A DNA stretch of 37,968 nt from Seminavis robusta (taxonomy: Eukaryota > Bacillariophyta > Bacillariophyceae > Naviculales > Naviculaceae), in NCBI GenBank assembly GCA_903772945.1, contig CAICTM010001083.1, positions 1 through 37,968 on the forward strand, read 5' to 3'. Positions within the stretch are counted from its first letter, which is position 1, and the number at the start of each line of letters is the position of its first letter. The notes beneath the pieces were generated by a model, which searched no databases, had not been told where the DNA came from, and saw only the letters and a list, made by a program, of their open reading frames with translations. The translations under genes and the position numbers were made by a program. This document shows, piece after piece, positions 36,053 through 37,968 of this stretch.

Positions 36053-37968
36053 ACATAAAATACTTAATTAAAGGAATTGTCCAATAAAACAGGAAGGTGG
36101 GAGAAGATATCAAAAGAAACAATGAGTTGGTTTGAGGCACTCCCCTGGGATTGGGGCTTGCGACGTGGCTCTGTCTTCCGCCAACGCCAAGCCCGCAAGT
36201 CGGAAATTATTAAATTTTGTCGCCCGAAAGAAGGAAGAACGATGAAGTCACTCACTGGGTATTTGGACAAGTTGGGACATCTATGCAAAGTGCAAAGGCT
36301 TTACGTCATGAATCTAAAATGTCTATCGTACATAATCTTTACTGACCTATCAGTACTAGTACAAGTAATGGGTCTTTCAATTTGGAATAATTGAAAATAA
36401 ATTGAAACAGAGCCTGTAGATGATGTCGAGGATGCGATTTTCAGCTCGACTTTTGGTTCGATTCATACGTTTGTCGTCTCTAGCTAGCTACTGGTAGCTA
36501 GACTAGCTAGAGCCTACCAGTATCTTGCAGCAGCTGCACTGGGTGGAGCGGTAGAAATGGCTTCAGAAACAGACCTTGCAATAGGTAGTAGATCTGGGAT
36601 CTAGGATTCATTTAATGGGACAATGAGACCACCTTGCCGTAGATGGCGTTTGGTCTGAGAAAACCGCCCATTCTCGCTCCATGTCAAATTGACAAACACT
36701 GATGATGATGGTTCGAACGTTCGAACTGCCAAGAATATGAGATGCTCTACATTTGCCCAGTGGCTTTTGACACAGTACAAGTATGATAGCTAATAGCTAG
36801 CTCTTCTGGTGACTTCCCAACCGAAACTCTGAAACTCTTCCTTACAAAAATCAATATAGCATCTAAATATTTGTCTTCTCCAGCCAGTCTAACTTTCGCT
36901 CGATGCCTTGCTTTCCCATGTGACCCGCTAAGTCTTGCTGTTGATTGAGTTGCTTGCTGGTACAGCTCCTCTTGTTAGCTTCTTCAGCACTAGCTAGCAG
37001 GAGTAGCAGCAGCGACAACGGCATCTTCGCTCCAGCAGGTCGAAGGATCTGAGGATCTGAGAAACAGGCTCTGGCGGTTCGATCTGGTCTTGGGTTCTTT
37101 GTCTCATTCAGTACTGTCATGGAAGTCCAAAGCTATAAATAACACATATGCATTAACACCATTATATTCACTAAGATGGGGGTTTTCTGATACCCGAGTA
37201 CCCGTGACAGGGTCACTCCAAGGCACTGTGCTCTAGGGCATTCAAATCCTGATGGGAACAGACCTTCCTCTTTACAGGAGTTGCTCTGCCTGTTCAACAC
37301 CTTGGCAAAGCATGGATGTTCCCAACATTCAAATCTTGTCCATTTGTAGATACACATGGTCTCTGGTCATGACACCAGAGACCCCAGGGTGGGTGGGTGG
37401 GCTCGAAATTTCTCTGCAAATACAAAGATGGTCAAGAGAGTGATCAACCTCACTTGTTCAACTTGGTTGCTGCAGGTTAGTCTTGATAGTAGCTTTTGGA
37501 TCTCTGCGTGGCGTTCCCTGAGGGTAGAGGAAATGAATTGTCATGAACGGTCACTAATTTTCAGAATGGCTCGGGAGTGTGCGGTCTCGGTGGGGGAAGT
37601 GAGCGCCACACGATGGGTTTAAGGGAAGCCCCAGTCAATGCAGACAAGCCCAACAGCCAAACGCGTGGAGACAGCACCCATAGATTCTCAGACAACCAAC
37701 AGGTTGCATATACCTGTCCACTGGAATCTTGGTGCGTGTTGGCACCATGCTCCGCCTGGACTGGGTATGAACATAGACCAACTGTGCTCCTGGCTCAACT
37801 CTTCCGTGACCCTATCTGCTTGGGATCTGATGATGAGGGCGAAGTATTGATCTGCGTCTTGGGTCCCTCGCCTTATAGTGCGTTCATCGATACTTTGTTG
37901 TGGAAAAACTGTTTCTTCACTGCCACGGTCATGTATCAGTTTCTAGGGTTGTCCTATAGAAGCTGGCA

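Larger units (their letters stand above)
34608..37968. other. 3.3-kb gene-poor right end
   Basis: No reading frame has clear domain character. The minus strand at 35116-35731 holds two adjoining frames with moderately protein-like composition (FANQFLAGCGARAVVVV; ALMQVTSRCCHKLMQPYIG) that might be an eroded gene. A 90-codon frame from ATG 36122 is also possible. Repeats are listed separately, and a perfect 16-bp palindrome GTTCGAACGTTCGAAC lies at 36711-36726. Confidence 0.35.

Noticed and set aside
36122..36394. 90-codon frame starting MSWFEALPWDWG
   Set aside because: Some protein character but no homologous family recognised, no neighbour context and an atypical C-terminus; not enough to call.
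36863..37120. Minus-strand frame with a leucine run like a signal peptide
   Set aside because: The run comes from a GCTGCT/CAGCAG-type simple sequence; the rest is charged and unremarkable.
1..37968. tRNA, rRNA or CRISPR arrays
   Set aside because: No cloverleaf with proper A and B boxes, no rRNA segments and no spaced identical repeats with unique spacers were found by eye; the direct repeats present are minisatellites or transposon iterons.

Overview
The window reads as nuclear DNA of a stramenopile alga, most likely a pennate diatom. The evidence is: single-exon or few-exon genes with short (86-98 bp) GT-AG introns; two kinds of proteins beginning with a signal peptide followed at once by a Phe-containing plastid-import motif; LRR receptor-like relics of a diatom type; and a large AAA-ATPase/TPR protein of a kind common in diatoms. 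The species is an inference, since no rRNA or marker gene is present.

Layout. Bases 486-9685 form a 9.2-kb DNA transposon bounded by a perfect 17-bp inverted repeat and by subterminal arrays of a TTAGTTTCACGCTTTT-like motif. It carries a spliced DDE (Harbinger/DDE_Tnp_4-like) transposase, a SAP-domain DNA-binding protein, a spliced 581-aa protein of unknown family and two further unknown genes that are frame-disrupted here. To its right are a plastid-targeted membrane protein (9898-10890, +), a decayed minus-strand gene, a possible small Ser/Arg-rich protein, and a non-autonomous hAT-type element (12491-13307) with a clear 8-bp target-site duplication. Then come an LRR receptor-like pseudogene (14806-16650, -) broken by a 29-bp tandem duplication, and a relic of a retroelement C-terminus (16864-17827, +).

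The central and right parts are richer in intact genes: an ankyrin/TRP-like cation channel (18203-20746, +), an ABHD/YheT-type alpha/beta hydrolase (22324-23988, -), a second LRR relic (25105-25955, -), an AAA-ATPase/TPR protein (26407-30105, +) with a likely in-frame stopless intron, and a 1.6-kb tandem duplication carrying two plastid-targeted SET-domain proteins (30455-31513 and 32101-33114, both -), each with a TGACGTCA palindrome about 260 bp upstream. A multi-pass membrane protein follows (33912-34607, +). The last 3.3 kb is gene-poor and repeat-bearing.

The host genes do not form an operon or an evident pathway. The one co-operating gene set is inside the 9.2-kb element, where transposase, SAP protein and three unknown proteins lie between shared ends; that element is the best candidate for an undescribed system. 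All calls come from reading the sequence; no database search was possible.
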